Assembly: GCA_029961745.1 (NCBI GenBank)
Contig: CP124680.1
Location: 1,612,001 to 1,676,000 of the forward strand
Direction of reading: 5' to 3'
From: Nocardioides sp. L-11A
Lineage (GTDB): Bacteria > Actinomycetota > Actinomycetes > Propionibacteriales > Nocardioidaceae
Length of the DNA stretch: 64,000 nt
Below the pieces are notes generated by a model. It worked only from the letters and a program-made list of their open reading frames with translations, was not told the DNA's origin and made no database searches. Below, in pieces: positions 34,728-43,395 of this stretch. Positions within the stretch are counted from its first letter, which is position 1; every line of letters begins with the position of its first letter. Position numbers and translations under genes: made by a program.

Positions 34728-34733
34728 TAGGGT
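34728..34733 (+). promoter_or_regulatory. Leaderless-type -10 element for the PH-like gene
   Basis: TAGGGT is followed by 7 nt and the GTG at 34741. Confidence 0.5.
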
Positions 34734-34740
34734 TGGGAGC

Positions 34741-35319
34741 GTGCAGAACGAAGGTGTCGAGAAGGCCGAGCGCTACAGCTCGGGCGGCCTGACCGTCGGT
34801 GTGATCGGTCTGGTGCTGGTGGTGGTCGCGATCGGCTACGGGCTGCTCGATCCGGAGGCGGGCTTCGCGCCGTGGGCCTACCCGTTCTGCCTGCTGCTCG
34901 GCGTGCTGATCTGGGTGATCCTGATCCGGCCCGCGCTGCGGCTGCACCACGACGAGCTGGAGCTGCGCAACGCCCTGCACACCCGTTGGGTCCCGTTCGC
35001 GCTGATCACGTCGGTGGAGATCGGCCAGGTGACCGTCGTCCAGGTCGGCGAGACGCGGTACGTCGGCAGCGGCTTCGGCCGCAGCCGCCGGACGATCCGC
35101 CGCGACGAGTCCGCCGCCGACGACGCGCCCCTGGAGAAGCGGTCCACGGCGTGGCTGATCGAGGACAAGCTGCGCCGGCGGATGGTGGCCGGGCAGGATC
35201 TGGCCGCGCGCACGGGCCTGGACGGGGCGCGCGAGGTCCGGCACGCCTGGGCCTGGCCCGAGATCGGCGCCCTCGTCGTCCTCCTCGTCGCGACGGTCGT
35301 GCTGGCCCTCGTCGGCTGA
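34741..35319 (+). CDS. PH-like domain membrane protein
   Basis: A 192-residue protein with two membrane helices near the N-terminus (about 17-36 and 43-63), a bacterial PH-like region (LRLHHDELELRNALHTRWVP, ITSVEIGQVTVVQV) and a third helix at the C-terminal end (about 171-192). Such proteins are common in actinobacteria; function unknown. Confidence 0.72.
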   Translation: MQNEGVEKAERYSSGGLTVGVIGLVLVVVAIGYGLLDPEAGFAPWAYPFCLLLGVLIWVILIRPALRLHHDELELRNALHTRWVPFALITSVEIGQVTVVQVGETRYVGSGFGRSRRTIRRDESAADDAPLEKRSTAWLIEDKLRRRMVAGQDLAARTGLDGAREVRHAWAWPEIGALVVLLVATVVLALVG

Positions 35320-35336
35320 CCCTTTCGGACGGTTCG

Positions 35337-35342
35337 TAGGCT
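35337..35342 (+). promoter_or_regulatory. Leaderless-type -10 element for the FKBP gene
   Basis: TAGGCT is followed by 7 nt and the ATG at 35350. Confidence 0.5.
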
Positions 35343-35349
35343 GCACGGC

Positions 35350-35916
35350 ATGCAGACCCCAGCCCGGCTCGTCGCCGCCGCCGTCGTGTCCCTGTCCGTG
35401 CTCGCCACCAGCGCGTGCGGCGACTCGGGAGAGGACAAGGCATCCGACTCCTCGTCGGCCGCCCCGACGAGCGACGCTCCGACCTCGGACGCTCCGGTCG
35501 CGGGCGAGGAGTGCACCGTCGACGACATCGCGGTCGAGGGCGAGTTCGGCAGCGCGCCGACGATCACCGTCCCCGACGACTGCACGCCGCCGAGCACCCT
35601 GCTCTCCAAGGACCTCGTGACCGGCAGCGGCCCGGCCGCGGAGGCCGGGGACACGGTCGAGACCAACTACCACCTGGTGACCTGGTCCGACAAGCAGGTC
35701 CTCGACAGCTCCTTCGAGCGTGGTCAGACCTTCCCGCTGGAGGACCTCGGCAACGCCCCGGTCATCGACGGCTGGAACCAGGGCCTGATCGGCATCCAGC
35801 AGGGCACCCGCCGCCTGCTCGTCGTCCCGCCGGACCTGGGCTACGGCCAGGGCGGTCAGGGCATCGAGCCGAACGAGACGCTGGTGTTCGTGGTCGACGC
35901 CGTCTCCGTCAGCTGA
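35350..35916 (+). CDS. FKBP-type peptidyl-prolyl isomerase lipoprotein
   Basis: A 188-residue lipoprotein. The lipobox LATSAC gives a lipidated Cys at residue 23. A Ser/Asp/Ala/Pro-rich linker follows, then an FKBP domain from about residue 85: KDLVTGSGPAAEAGDTVETN, VLDSSFERGQTFPL, VIDGWNQGLIGIQQGTRRLL and PPDLGYG. It would assist folding of exported proteins at the outer face of the membrane. It is convergent with the phosphohexomutase gene. Confidence 0.9.
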   Translation: MQTPARLVAAAVVSLSVLATSACGDSGEDKASDSSSAAPTSDAPTSDAPVAGEECTVDDIAVEGEFGSAPTITVPDDCTPPSTLLSKDLVTGSGPAAEAGDTVETNYHLVTWSDKQVLDSSFERGQTFPLEDLGNAPVIDGWNQGLIGIQQGTRRLLVVPPDLGYGQGGQGIEPNETLVFVVDAVSVS

Positions 35917-35928
35917 CGGGGACGACGC

Positions 35929-37608
35929 TCAGATCCCCGCGGCCGCCGCGATGTCGGCGCGCAGTGCGGTGAGCCGGGTGGCGGCCTCGGCGCGCGCGAC
36001 GGCGACGTCCCCGCCGAGGACGGGGACGACCACCTCGAGATAGCACTTGAGCTTGGGCTCGGTGCCGCTCGGCCGGACGACGACCCGGCTGCCGTCCTCG
36101 GTGCGATAGCGCAGGCCGTCGGTGGGCGGCAGGTCGGCGGAGCCGGCGCTCAGGTCGTCGGCGGCGCTGACCGCTGATCCGCCCAGGGTCGCGGGCGGGG
36201 TGCCGCGCAGCCGCTCCATGGCGGCGGCGATCTCGCCGAGGTCGGTGACCCGGACCGAGAGCTGGTCGGTCGCGTGCAGCCCGTGGGCGACGGCGATGTC
36301 GTCGAGCAGGTCGAGCAGGCTCCGACCCGCGGCCTTCGCCTCGGCCGCGACCTCGCACAGCAGCAGCGCGGCGGAGACGCCGTCCTTGTCGGAGACATGT
36401 GCCGGGTCGACGCAGTAGCCGAGGGCCTCCTCGTAGCCGAAGACCAGCTCGGGCAGCCGGCCGATCCACTTGAACCCGGTGAGCGTCTCGGCGTACCGCT
36501 GACCCGCCGCGCGCGCCATCGTGCCGAGCAGTGAGGACGACACGATCGAGGTGGCGTAGACGCCGGAGCGCCCGGCACGGAGCAGGTGGTCGGCCAGCAG
36601 CGCGCCGACCTCGTCGCCGCGCAGCATCCGCCAGCCGCCCTCCGTCGCCGCGTCGGGTACGGCGGCCGCGCACCGGTCGGCGTCGGGGTCGTTGGCGATC
36701 ACGAGGTCGGCCCCGGTGCGCCGGGCGAGCGCGACCGCCCGGTCGATCGCCCCCGGCTCCTCGGGGTTCGGGAAGGCGACGGTCGGGAAGTCCGGGTCCG
36801 GCTCCTCCTGCTCGGCCACCACCTGCGGCGCGGCGAAGCCGGCGTTCTCCAGCACCGTCGGCAGCGCGCCGCCGCCGACGCCGTGCAGCGGCGTGTAGAC
36901 GATCGTGAGGTCCCGCGGGCCGTCGCCGGCGATCGCGGCGACGGTGTCGAGGTAGGCGTCGACGATGCCGTCGTCGAGGACCCGACCGCCGGTGGTCTCC
37001 AGCGGCGGGCGTGGCACGGACTCGAGACTGCCGACGGCCGCGATCCGTGCCGCGATCTCGCTGTCCGCCGGCGGCACGATCTGGCTGCCGTCGCCGAGGT
37101 AGACCTTGTAGCCGTTGTCCTGCGGCGGGTTGTGGCTCGCGGTGACCATCACGCCGGCCGCGCAGCCGAGCTCCCGGATCGCGAACGCCAGCAGCGGCGT
37201 CGGCAGCGGCCGGGGGAGCAGCAGCGGCTTGAGGCCGGCGCCCGCCATCACCTCGGCGGTGTCCCGCGCGAACACGTCGGAGTTGTGGCGGGCGTCGTAC
37301 CCGATGACGACGGGGGTGCCGGCGGCGGTCCCCGTGTCGCGGAGGTACGCCGCCAGCCCGGCCGCCGCCCGGATCACGACGATCCGGTTCATCCGGTTGG
37401 GACCGGCACCGAGGGCCCCGCGCAGGCCTGCCGTACCGAACTCGAGGGTGCCGCGGAAGCGGTCGGCGAGGTCGGCGCGCGCGCCCGCGTCGCCCGCCTC
37501 GACCGTGGCGATCACCCGGACGAGCTCGTCGCGGGTCTGCGGGTCGGGATCCTCGGCGAGCCAGGACTGGGCCCGGGCGAGCAGGACGTCGGTGTCAGGC
37601 GTGGTCAC
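35929..37608 (-). CDS. Phosphohexomutase (phosphoglucomutase/phosphomannomutase)
   Basis: A 559-residue alpha-D-phosphohexomutase. It has FGTAGLRGALGAGPNRMN, the phosphoserine loop TASHNPPQDNGYKVY (Ser158), the metal loop DPDADRCA, the sugar-binding loop GYEEALGYC, and the phosphate-binding end VVRPSGTEPKLKCY. It interconverts hexose 1- and 6-phosphates. Members near deoC and nucleoside phosphorylases may also act on ribose or deoxyribose phosphates; this is inference from position. Confidence 0.92.
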   Translation of the reverse strand: MTTPDTDVLLARAQSWLAEDPDPQTRDELVRVIATVEAGDAGARADLADRFRGTLEFGTAGLRGALGAGPNRMNRIVVIRAAAGLAAYLRDTGTAAGTPVVIGYDARHNSDVFARDTAEVMAGAGLKPLLLPRPLPTPLLAFAIRELGCAAGVMVTASHNPPQDNGYKVYLGDGSQIVPPADSEIAARIAAVGSLESVPRPPLETTGGRVLDDGIVDAYLDTVAAIAGDGPRDLTIVYTPLHGVGGGALPTVLENAGFAAPQVVAEQEEPDPDFPTVAFPNPEEPGAIDRAVALARRTGADLVIANDPDADRCAAAVPDAATEGGWRMLRGDEVGALLADHLLRAGRSGVYATSIVSSSLLGTMARAAGQRYAETLTGFKWIGRLPELVFGYEEALGYCVDPAHVSDKDGVSAALLLCEVAAEAKAAGRSLLDLLDDIAVAHGLHATDQLSVRVTDLGEIAAAMERLRGTPPATLGGSAVSAADDLSAGSADLPPTDGLRYRTEDGSRVVVRPSGTEPKLKCYLEVVVPVLGGDVAVARAEAATRLTALRADIAAAAGI

Positions 37609-37627
37609 CGGCCCACGGTAGCGGGGC

Positions 37628-38629
<1,002 letters not shown>

Positions 38630-38635
38630 GTCCTC

Positions 38636-38666
38636 ATCGAAGACCCTGGAGTGCGCTCCAGGTCAA
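38636..38666 (-). promoter_or_regulatory. MerR-type promoter of the aldo/keto reductase gene
   Basis: On the minus strand the -35 TTGACC (38661-38666) and -10 TTCGAT (38636-38641) are separated by 19 bp. The spacer contains the dyad CCTGGAG-TGCG-CTCCAGG (38645-38662). Over-long spacing with a dyad inside is the hallmark of MerR-family promoters, where the activator twists the DNA. The MerR gene ends at 38673. Confidence 0.75.
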
Positions 38667-38672
38667 GTCCGG

Positions 38673-39062
38673 TCAGGCGATCCGCTCCAGCTGGGCCAGC
38701 CGGTCCTCGTAGATCCCGATCTTGTACTCGATCGCGCCGAGATGCGCGGTCACCTCGCTCAGCTGGCGCAGCACCTCCTCACGGTGGGCCTGCAGCAGGG
38801 CCAGCCGCTCCGGCTCGTTGCCCTCGCCGGCGCGCACCAGCTCGGCGTAGCGGCGCACGTCGCGGATCGGCATGCCCGTCGAGCGCAGCCGGGTCACCAG
38901 CTCGATCCAGCGCAGGTCCGTGATCTCGTAGCGCCGGTGACCGCTGGCGTCGCGGGGGACCGGGCGCAGCAGCAGCCCGTCCTTCTCGTAGTAGCGCAGC
39001 GTGTCGGCGGTGAGGCCCAGGGCGGCGGCCGCGTCGGCGATGGTCTGTCCGGTGCTCGGCAT
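38673..39062 (-). CDS. MerR-family transcriptional regulator
   Basis: A 129-residue regulator with the winged HTH TIADAAAALGLTADTLRYYE and DGLLLRPVPRDASGHRRY, and a coiled-coil dimerisation helix in the C-terminal half. There are no cysteines to suggest a metal sensor, so a small organic ligand or stress signal is more likely. Probable target is the adjacent aldo/keto reductase gene. Confidence 0.9.
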   Translation of the reverse strand: MPSTGQTIADAAAALGLTADTLRYYEKDGLLLRPVPRDASGHRRYEITDLRWIELVTRLRSTGMPIRDVRRYAELVRAGEGNEPERLALLQAHREEVLRQLSEVTAHLGAIEYKIGIYEDRLAQLERIA

Positions 39063-39094
39063 GCCCCCAGTGTTGCTCGGGGCATGATGGAGCG

Positions 39095-39532
39095 GTGCGC
39101 CGGTCGTTCGCCTTCTCCGACGCCTGGGTGGTCGACGCCCCGCTCGGCGCGGTCGCGGCGACGCTGGTCGATCTCGAGCACTACCCCTGCTGGTGGCCGC
39201 AGGTGCGGGCCGTCGCGCGGCTCGGCCCCGACACCGCGTGGGTGTGCTGTCGGTCCACCTTGCCGTTCGCGCTCGACCTGGTGCTCGACGCCGTCTCGCG
39301 CACCCCGCCGGTCGTCGAGGTGGCGATCGGCGGCGACCTCGACGGGTTCGCGCGGTTCACGCTGACCGCCGCCGGCCGGGGCACCCGGCTGGACTTCGCG
39401 CAGGAGGTGTCGGTCCGCGGCACGCTCGCCCTGGCGTCGTACGTCGCCCGGCCGCTGATGCTGTGGAACCACGGTCGGATGATGGCCGGCTGCCGTGCCG
39501 GGCTGGCGGTGGCCCTCACCGAGCGGGCGTGA
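39095..39532 (+). CDS. SRPBCC/polyketide cyclase-like protein
   Basis: A 145-residue START/Bet v1-fold protein: an N-terminal SDAWVVDAPLGAVAATLVDL helix-grip start, the WWPQVRAVARLG segment, and a long C-terminal helix. It would bind a hydrophobic ligand; function unknown. The GTG start is 6 nt after a CATGAT hexamer. The TGA stop is the first three bases of a perfect inverted repeat. Confidence 0.75.
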   Translation: MRRSFAFSDAWVVDAPLGAVAATLVDLEHYPCWWPQVRAVARLGPDTAWVCCRSTLPFALDLVLDAVSRTPPVVEVAIGGDLDGFARFTLTAAGRGTRLDFAQEVSVRGTLALASYVARPLMLWNHGRMMAGCRAGLAVALTERA

Positions 39533-39578
39533 TCGACAGCGATCCGATCAACCTGCTTGATCGGATCGCTGTCGATCA
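39530..39578. terminator. Perfect 22-bp inverted repeat bridging two convergent stop codons
   Basis: Two 22-nt arms (39530-39551 and 39557-39578) are exact reverse complements separated by CCTGC. The left arm begins with the TGA of the SRPBCC gene. The right arm ends with the TGA (minus strand) of the VanZ-like gene. It would form a very stable hairpin in either transcript and so act as a bidirectional terminator, although no T tract follows. Confidence 0.75.
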
Positions 39579-40151
39579 GTCGAGACGGGCGGACCGTTTG
39601 CGCTGCCGGTGTCGCCAGGGGCGCAGGGCCAGCACCAGGACGACGCCGACGGCGGCGCCGAACACCGCCCCGGTCGTGTTGTCGATGATGTCGGTGACGT
39701 CGCAGGCCCGGTCGATCCGGGCGAGCTCGAGCTGGGTGGCCTCGATCAGCGCGGAGTAGCCGGCCAGCCCCACCAGGCCGAGGGGGCCGAGCAGCCAGCC
39801 CGCCCGCCAGCGGGCGACGGCGAGGACCAGGAAGGTCCCGGAGGGTACGAACAGTGCGGTGTTGAGCGTGCGCTGGCCGGACTCGAAGATCCAGAAGCCG
39901 TCGGGCGCCGGACCGCCGATGTCCCAGGAGCAGGTCGTCAGTCGGCCTTCGGCGGGGACGATGCCGGTGTCCGCCGACGTCGGCACCAGGGTGACCAGGG
40001 CGATCACCGCGACGGACCAGAGGAGGCCCGCGATCGCGACCGCCGACACCCAGCCGAGCGGGCGGACCAGGACCAGGGCGAGGAGCCCGCAGCCGAGTGC
40101 CGCGACCCCGATCCCGAGCAGCATGACCCCGGTGCCCCCGAACCCCACCAT
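39576..40151 (-). CDS. VanZ-like membrane protein
   Basis: A 191-residue protein with about five hydrophobic segments and the VanZ pattern: LNTALFVPSGTFLVLA, GLAGYSALIEATQLEL, the Arg/Cys/Asp motif RACDVTDIIDNTTGAVFG, and a basic cytoplasmic tail. VanZ confers teicoplanin resistance in some enterococci; most homologues are of unknown role. Confidence 0.85.
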   Translation of the reverse strand: MVGFGGTGVMLLGIGVAALGCGLLALVLVRPLGWVSAVAIAGLLWSVAVIALVTLVPTSADTGIVPAEGRLTTCSWDIGGPAPDGFWIFESGQRTLNTALFVPSGTFLVLAVARWRAGWLLGPLGLVGLAGYSALIEATQLELARIDRACDVTDIIDNTTGAVFGAAVGVVLVLALRPWRHRQRKRSARLD

Positions 40152-40208
40152 GGGGCCAGAGGCTAGCCAGGTCCGCCCAACGGCGCGAAGCGGCCGGTCG
40201 GAGTGGGG

Positions 40209-40883
40209 TCAGGCGGCGCGGTAGCGCTCGATCTGCCCGCCGAGCTCGTCGAACAGCGCCTGGTTGAGGCTGAAGACCGCGCGCACCTCGTCGACGATCC
40301 GGGTGACCTCCTCGGGGGTGAGGTCGAGGGCGTCGAGGCGGGCGCGGTAGGCGTCCTTGTAGGGCTTCGGCTTCGGGATCTCGGCGAACTCGTAGAAGCT
40401 CACGCCGGTGTCCTCGGGCAGGTCGAAGGTGCGCTGCAGCACCCGGCCGATCACCTGGCCGCCGGAGAGGTCGCCGAGGTAGCGCGTGTAGTGGTGTGCG
40501 AGCAGCAGCCCGCCCCAGGCGCCGGCGGAGCGGATCCGCTCGACGTACGCCGTCGCGGCGGGGGAGTCCACCTGCGCGGGGTCGACACCGGGGGCCCAGT
40601 GGGCGAGGTCGGCGTCGATCGCGGCGAGCCGGTCGAGCGCGGAGTCGTGGACGGCGGCGACGATCGCGTCGGCGCGGTGCTCGGCGACGACCTCCTCCAG
40701 TGCGGCGTAGACGCGGCGCAGCCGGAGCAGGAGGTCGGCGTACGCCTCCGCGGTGAGCTTGCCCTCGAGCAGCTCGGCCATGAACGTCGAGCCCTCGGCC
40801 GCCTGGTGCTCGGCGCGTGAGCCCTCGCGCATGGCGGTCGACAGGGTCAGGTCCTCGTCACGGACGGTGGTGGCGACGGACAT
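40209..40883 (-). CDS. hmuO: Heme oxygenase (biliverdin-producing)
   Basis: A 224-residue HmuO-type heme oxygenase that opens the heme ring to biliverdin, CO and free iron. The proximal ligand is His26 in AMREGSRAEHQAAEGS. The distal helix is LLAHHYTRYLGDLSGGQVIG, with the flexible glycines that cover heme. Length fits the C. diphtheriae enzyme. The upstream region holds an IdeR-like box and a second dyad. It completes the heme-iron use pathway encoded at 41.7-53.8 kb. Confidence 0.95.
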   Translation of the reverse strand: MSVATTVRDEDLTLSTAMREGSRAEHQAAEGSTFMAELLEGKLTAEAYADLLLRLRRVYAALEEVVAEHRADAIVAAVHDSALDRLAAIDADLAHWAPGVDPAQVDSPAATAYVERIRSAGAWGGLLLAHHYTRYLGDLSGGQVIGRVLQRTFDLPEDTGVSFYEFAEIPKPKPYKDAYRARLDALDLTPEEVTRIVDEVRAVFSLNQALFDELGGQIERYRAA

Positions 40884-40909
40884 GGCGGCAGCTCCTCGGG
40901 AGGTGGCGG

Positions 40910-40933
40910 TGACAACTTACTGACTAAGTGTCA
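40910..40933. promoter_or_regulatory. Candidate TetR-type operator at the hmuO promoter
   Basis: An inverted repeat with arms TGACA(a)CTTA and TAAGTGTCA around CTGAC, one base bulged. It overlaps the GACACT -10 that pairs with a perfect TTGACA -35 (plus-strand tgtcaa at 40951-40956) on the minus strand. The TetR gene next door is the likely source of the binding protein. Confidence 0.5.
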
Positions 40934-40976
40934 GGAAGATGGGGGCCGCCTGTCAATACGTGGCGCCGACTTTTCC

Positions 40977-40995
40977 TTAGGTCTGCCTAACTTTC
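40977..40995. promoter_or_regulatory. IdeR/DtxR-like iron box upstream of hmuO
   Basis: TTAGGTCTGCCTAACTTTC on the plus strand; in the minus orientation 14 of 19 positions match the DtxR/IdeR consensus TTAGGTTAGGCTAACCTAA. It lies about 95-110 nt before the hmuO start and 26 nt after the TetR gene stop. Confidence 0.6.
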
Positions 40996-41020
40996 ATGCT
41001 GCGGGCGCGGACGGAGCGTG

Positions 41021-41587
41021 TCAACCCATGTGGCCGAGGCCGCGGAGCACGAACTCCTCGACGGCGGCGACGGGCAGCTGACGGGTCGCCAGCGCGGCGT
41101 GCAGGAGGGAGATGGCGGACTTGCGGTCCGAGACCCGGAACGCGCCCTCGGCGATGCCCTGGTCGAGGATCTCCTCGAGGACCTCCTCGACCGCGGCGAC
41201 ATGGTCGTGGATCTTCTCCATCGCCTCCTCGGAGAGCAGGTGGTAGAGGATCCCGCCCATCCCGGTGTGGAACTGCTGGCCGGCCTGCAGCTGATGGCGC
41301 AGGTAGACCCGGATCTTGGCGACCGGGTCGGGGACCAGGTCCAGATCACGGCGCAGGTCGGCGAGGTAGTGCTGGGTCTCCTCCGTCGCGAAGGCCACCA
41401 CCACCGCCTCCTTGTCGCGGAAGTGGTGGTAGATCGCGGTCCGGCCGAGGTCGGCCCGGGCGGCGATCTGCGCCATGGTGATCGCGTCGAAGCTGCGCTC
41501 GTCCATGAGCGTCGCGAAGGCGTCGAAGATCTTGCGCCGCACCAGGTCGCGGTGGGCGGGAACGGTCTCTGCGGCGATCTTCGGCAC
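41021..41587 (-). CDS. TetR-family transcriptional regulator
   Basis: A 188-residue TetR protein with the HTH ITMAQIAARADLGRTAIYHH and FRDKEAVVVAFA. The ligand-binding half contains the FHTGMGGILYHLLSEEAMEK stretch with several His and Met residues, of interest because heme genes surround it. The GTG start is 6 nt after a TAGGAT -10, so it should be leaderless. It is upstream of hmuO on the same strand; the dyad at 40910-40933 is a candidate operator. Confidence 0.88.
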   Translation of the reverse strand: MPKIAAETVPAHRDLVRRKIFDAFATLMDERSFDAITMAQIAARADLGRTAIYHHFRDKEAVVVAFATEETQHYLADLRRDLDLVPDPVAKIRVYLRHQLQAGQQFHTGMGGILYHLLSEEAMEKIHDHVAAVEEVLEEILDQGIAEGAFRVSDRKSAISLLHAALATRQLPVAAVEEFVLRGLGHMG

Positions 41588-41593
41588 AAGTCG

Positions 41594-41599
41594 ATCCTA
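41594..41599 (-). promoter_or_regulatory. Leaderless-type -10 element for the TetR gene
   Basis: On the minus strand TAGGAT is followed by 6 nt and the GTG at 41587. Confidence 0.5.
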
Positions 41600-41632
41600 G
41601 AGGCGAAAAAGGGTCGGCTGATGAACGGGGAG

Positions 41633-41668
41633 CGGGGGTGTGCCCGCCACGCGGCAGACACACCCCCG
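41633..41668 (-). terminator. Intrinsic terminator of the heme-uptake operon
   Basis: A 10-bp stem CGGGGGTGTG/CACACCCCCG with a 16-nt loop lies 18 nt after the stop of the last gene (41686). It is followed, in the minus direction after about 25 nt, by CCCTTTTTC. Confidence 0.65.
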
Positions 41669-41685
41669 GACATGAAGGGCGTCGG

Positions 41686-43395
41686 CTACTTCTTGCCCTT
41701 CGCCTTGCCCTTCACCTTGACCTTCGTCACCGACGAGCCACCGGGGTAGGTGACCGTGACCTTGTGCTTGCCTTTGGCGAGCTTGGGCAGCGCCACGGTC
41801 GTGGTGCCCGAGGCGTCGATGGTCACCGTGATGGTCTTGGTGGCCTTCTTCTTCGCCTTCTTGCCCTTGGCCTTCGGCTTGACCTGCTTGACCACGACCG
41901 TCACCTGCTGGCCGGCGAGGCCGGTCGAGGTGATCGTGACCGAGCCCTTCTTGCCCTTGGCGTTGGGCTTCTTCGCCGGAGCGACGGTCGCCGAGGGGGT
42001 CGGCTTCTGCGGCTCGGGCTTCGCGGTGAAGGTGATCGGGGTGTAGGTCTCGTACGACGCCGCGACCGCGCCGCTGCCGGGGTAGGTGAAGATGCCGTAG
42101 TTCGTCGCGGTCGGGACGGCCGCCGCTGCGGTGTCGGCCGCTGCCTTGTCGACGGTGAGGGTGGCGCTGAACGTGCCCTCAGGGGTGAGCTCGATGGCAC
42201 CGGCGTTCGGACCACCGATGGTGGTCATGTCCGTGGCGAGGACGGCCCACTTCTGGGAGGCGATCTTCCGGTTGGCGCTGGGTGCGTTCGCCGACGGTCG
42301 CCACGCGGTCGGGAACTTGGCGAAGACGACGTACGCGCCACCGGCCTTGCCGTTGAGTGGGGGCCGGGTTCCGGTGGCGAGCCCCGGGGCGAAGCCAGTG
42401 CCGGTGACGGTCACCTGGTGGGTGCCGTCGGACGCCACGGTGCTTGGGGAGACAGTGACCTTCGGCGAAGCCGGCGCCTCGGTGCCGAACGACAGGCTCA
42501 ACGCAGTGGTGGGCTTGCGGACGTCAGCCGCTCCGCCAGAGGAGTACCAGTAGGGCCCACCGCCGGTCTGCTGCACCCAGTCGACGAAGGACTGTGGGAA
42601 GGAGCCCCAGGCGGTGCCCGTGCGAACCTGGCTGACCGCGCCGACGGGTGCGTCGTACTCGACGCCCAGATAGTCGGGAGTCGCGGTGAAGCCGAGCGTC
42701 TCGACGTCCACACCGGAGAGGGTTGCGAGGGTGACCTCGTCTGCGTCCAGGTCGACCCACTCGTCGGGGTCCAACTGGTCGGTGCCGAAGCCGTCGACCG
42801 TGGCGGTGAGCTCGCCAGAGCCGTCGCCGTTGACCGTCAGCTTCGGGTCGGAGACGTAGAAGAACGACATTCCCGAGTAGTAGATGACGGACGCGTCGCC
42901 GTCCCACTGGATCGAGGCCGTGTTGGCGGCCGTGTCGATGGTGCCGGTGCCGTTGCGGAAGACGAGCTGCGTCTCGGCGAGGACGCCGTTGGCCGTCGTG
43001 CCGTTGGCGCCCATGAAGTCCTGGCGAGTCCCGAGGAAGGTGGACGGCGCGTAGCCACCGCCCGGCTGGCGGTCCTCGACAGTGACGTTGCCGGCCGTGC
43101 TCTTCCAGCCGGCTGGTGCGTCGTTGGACCAGGTCGCCCCGTTGTCGGCGGCCTTGAGGGTCGTGCCGCCCGCGCCGGGGTCGCCGATCTTGCCTGCGGA
43201 CATCAGGTTCCACGTGCCGGGGGCAAAGCCCGCGGCGTTGGCCTCGTTGTTGATGCCCCAGCGCAGCTGGGCGTCGTTGACCGCGACCGGGGCCGCGTGG
43301 GCGGCGGGTGCCGTCGCTGCGCCGAGGACGGACAGTCCGGTGGCGGTGAGGGCAGCGGCGGCGATGCCGGCGATGCCTCTACGTGGGCTCTTCAT
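41686..43395 (-). CDS. HtaA-domain secreted heme-binding protein with cationic tail
   Basis: A 569-residue exported protein. Signal peptide residues 1-35 (ending AHA-AP). Residues about 38-303 form an HtaA-type heme-binding domain of a variant kind: LRWGINNEANAAGFAPGTWN, YYSGMSFFYVSDPKLTV, and the closing WGSFPQSFVDW and YWYSSGGAAD (283-289). Residues about 311-458 are an Ig or neocarzinostatin-like domain (VTVTGTGFAPG, GGAYVVFAKF, NYGIFTYPGS) shared with the 406-residue protein of this operon. The C-terminus is an Ig-like domain with a very lysine-rich tail. The ATG overlaps the upstream gene's stop (ATGA). It is the last of six genes starting with hmuT. Confidence 0.85.
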   Translation of the reverse strand: MKSPRRGIAGIAAAALTATGLSVLGAATAPAAHAAPVAVNDAQLRWGINNEANAAGFAPGTWNLMSAGKIGDPGAGGTTLKAADNGATWSNDAPAGWKSTAGNVTVEDRQPGGGYAPSTFLGTRQDFMGANGTTANGVLAETQLVFRNGTGTIDTAANTASIQWDGDASVIYYSGMSFFYVSDPKLTVNGDGSGELTATVDGFGTDQLDPDEWVDLDADEVTLATLSGVDVETLGFTATPDYLGVEYDAPVGAVSQVRTGTAWGSFPQSFVDWVQQTGGGPYWYSSGGAADVRKPTTALSLSFGTEAPASPKVTVSPSTVASDGTHQVTVTGTGFAPGLATGTRPPLNGKAGGAYVVFAKFPTAWRPSANAPSANRKIASQKWAVLATDMTTIGGPNAGAIELTPEGTFSATLTVDKAAADTAAAAVPTATNYGIFTYPGSGAVAASYETYTPITFTAKPEPQKPTPSATVAPAKKPNAKGKKGSVTITSTGLAGQQVTVVVKQVKPKAKGKKAKKKATKTITVTIDASGTTTVALPKLAKGKHKVTVTYPGGSSVTKVKVKGKAKGKK

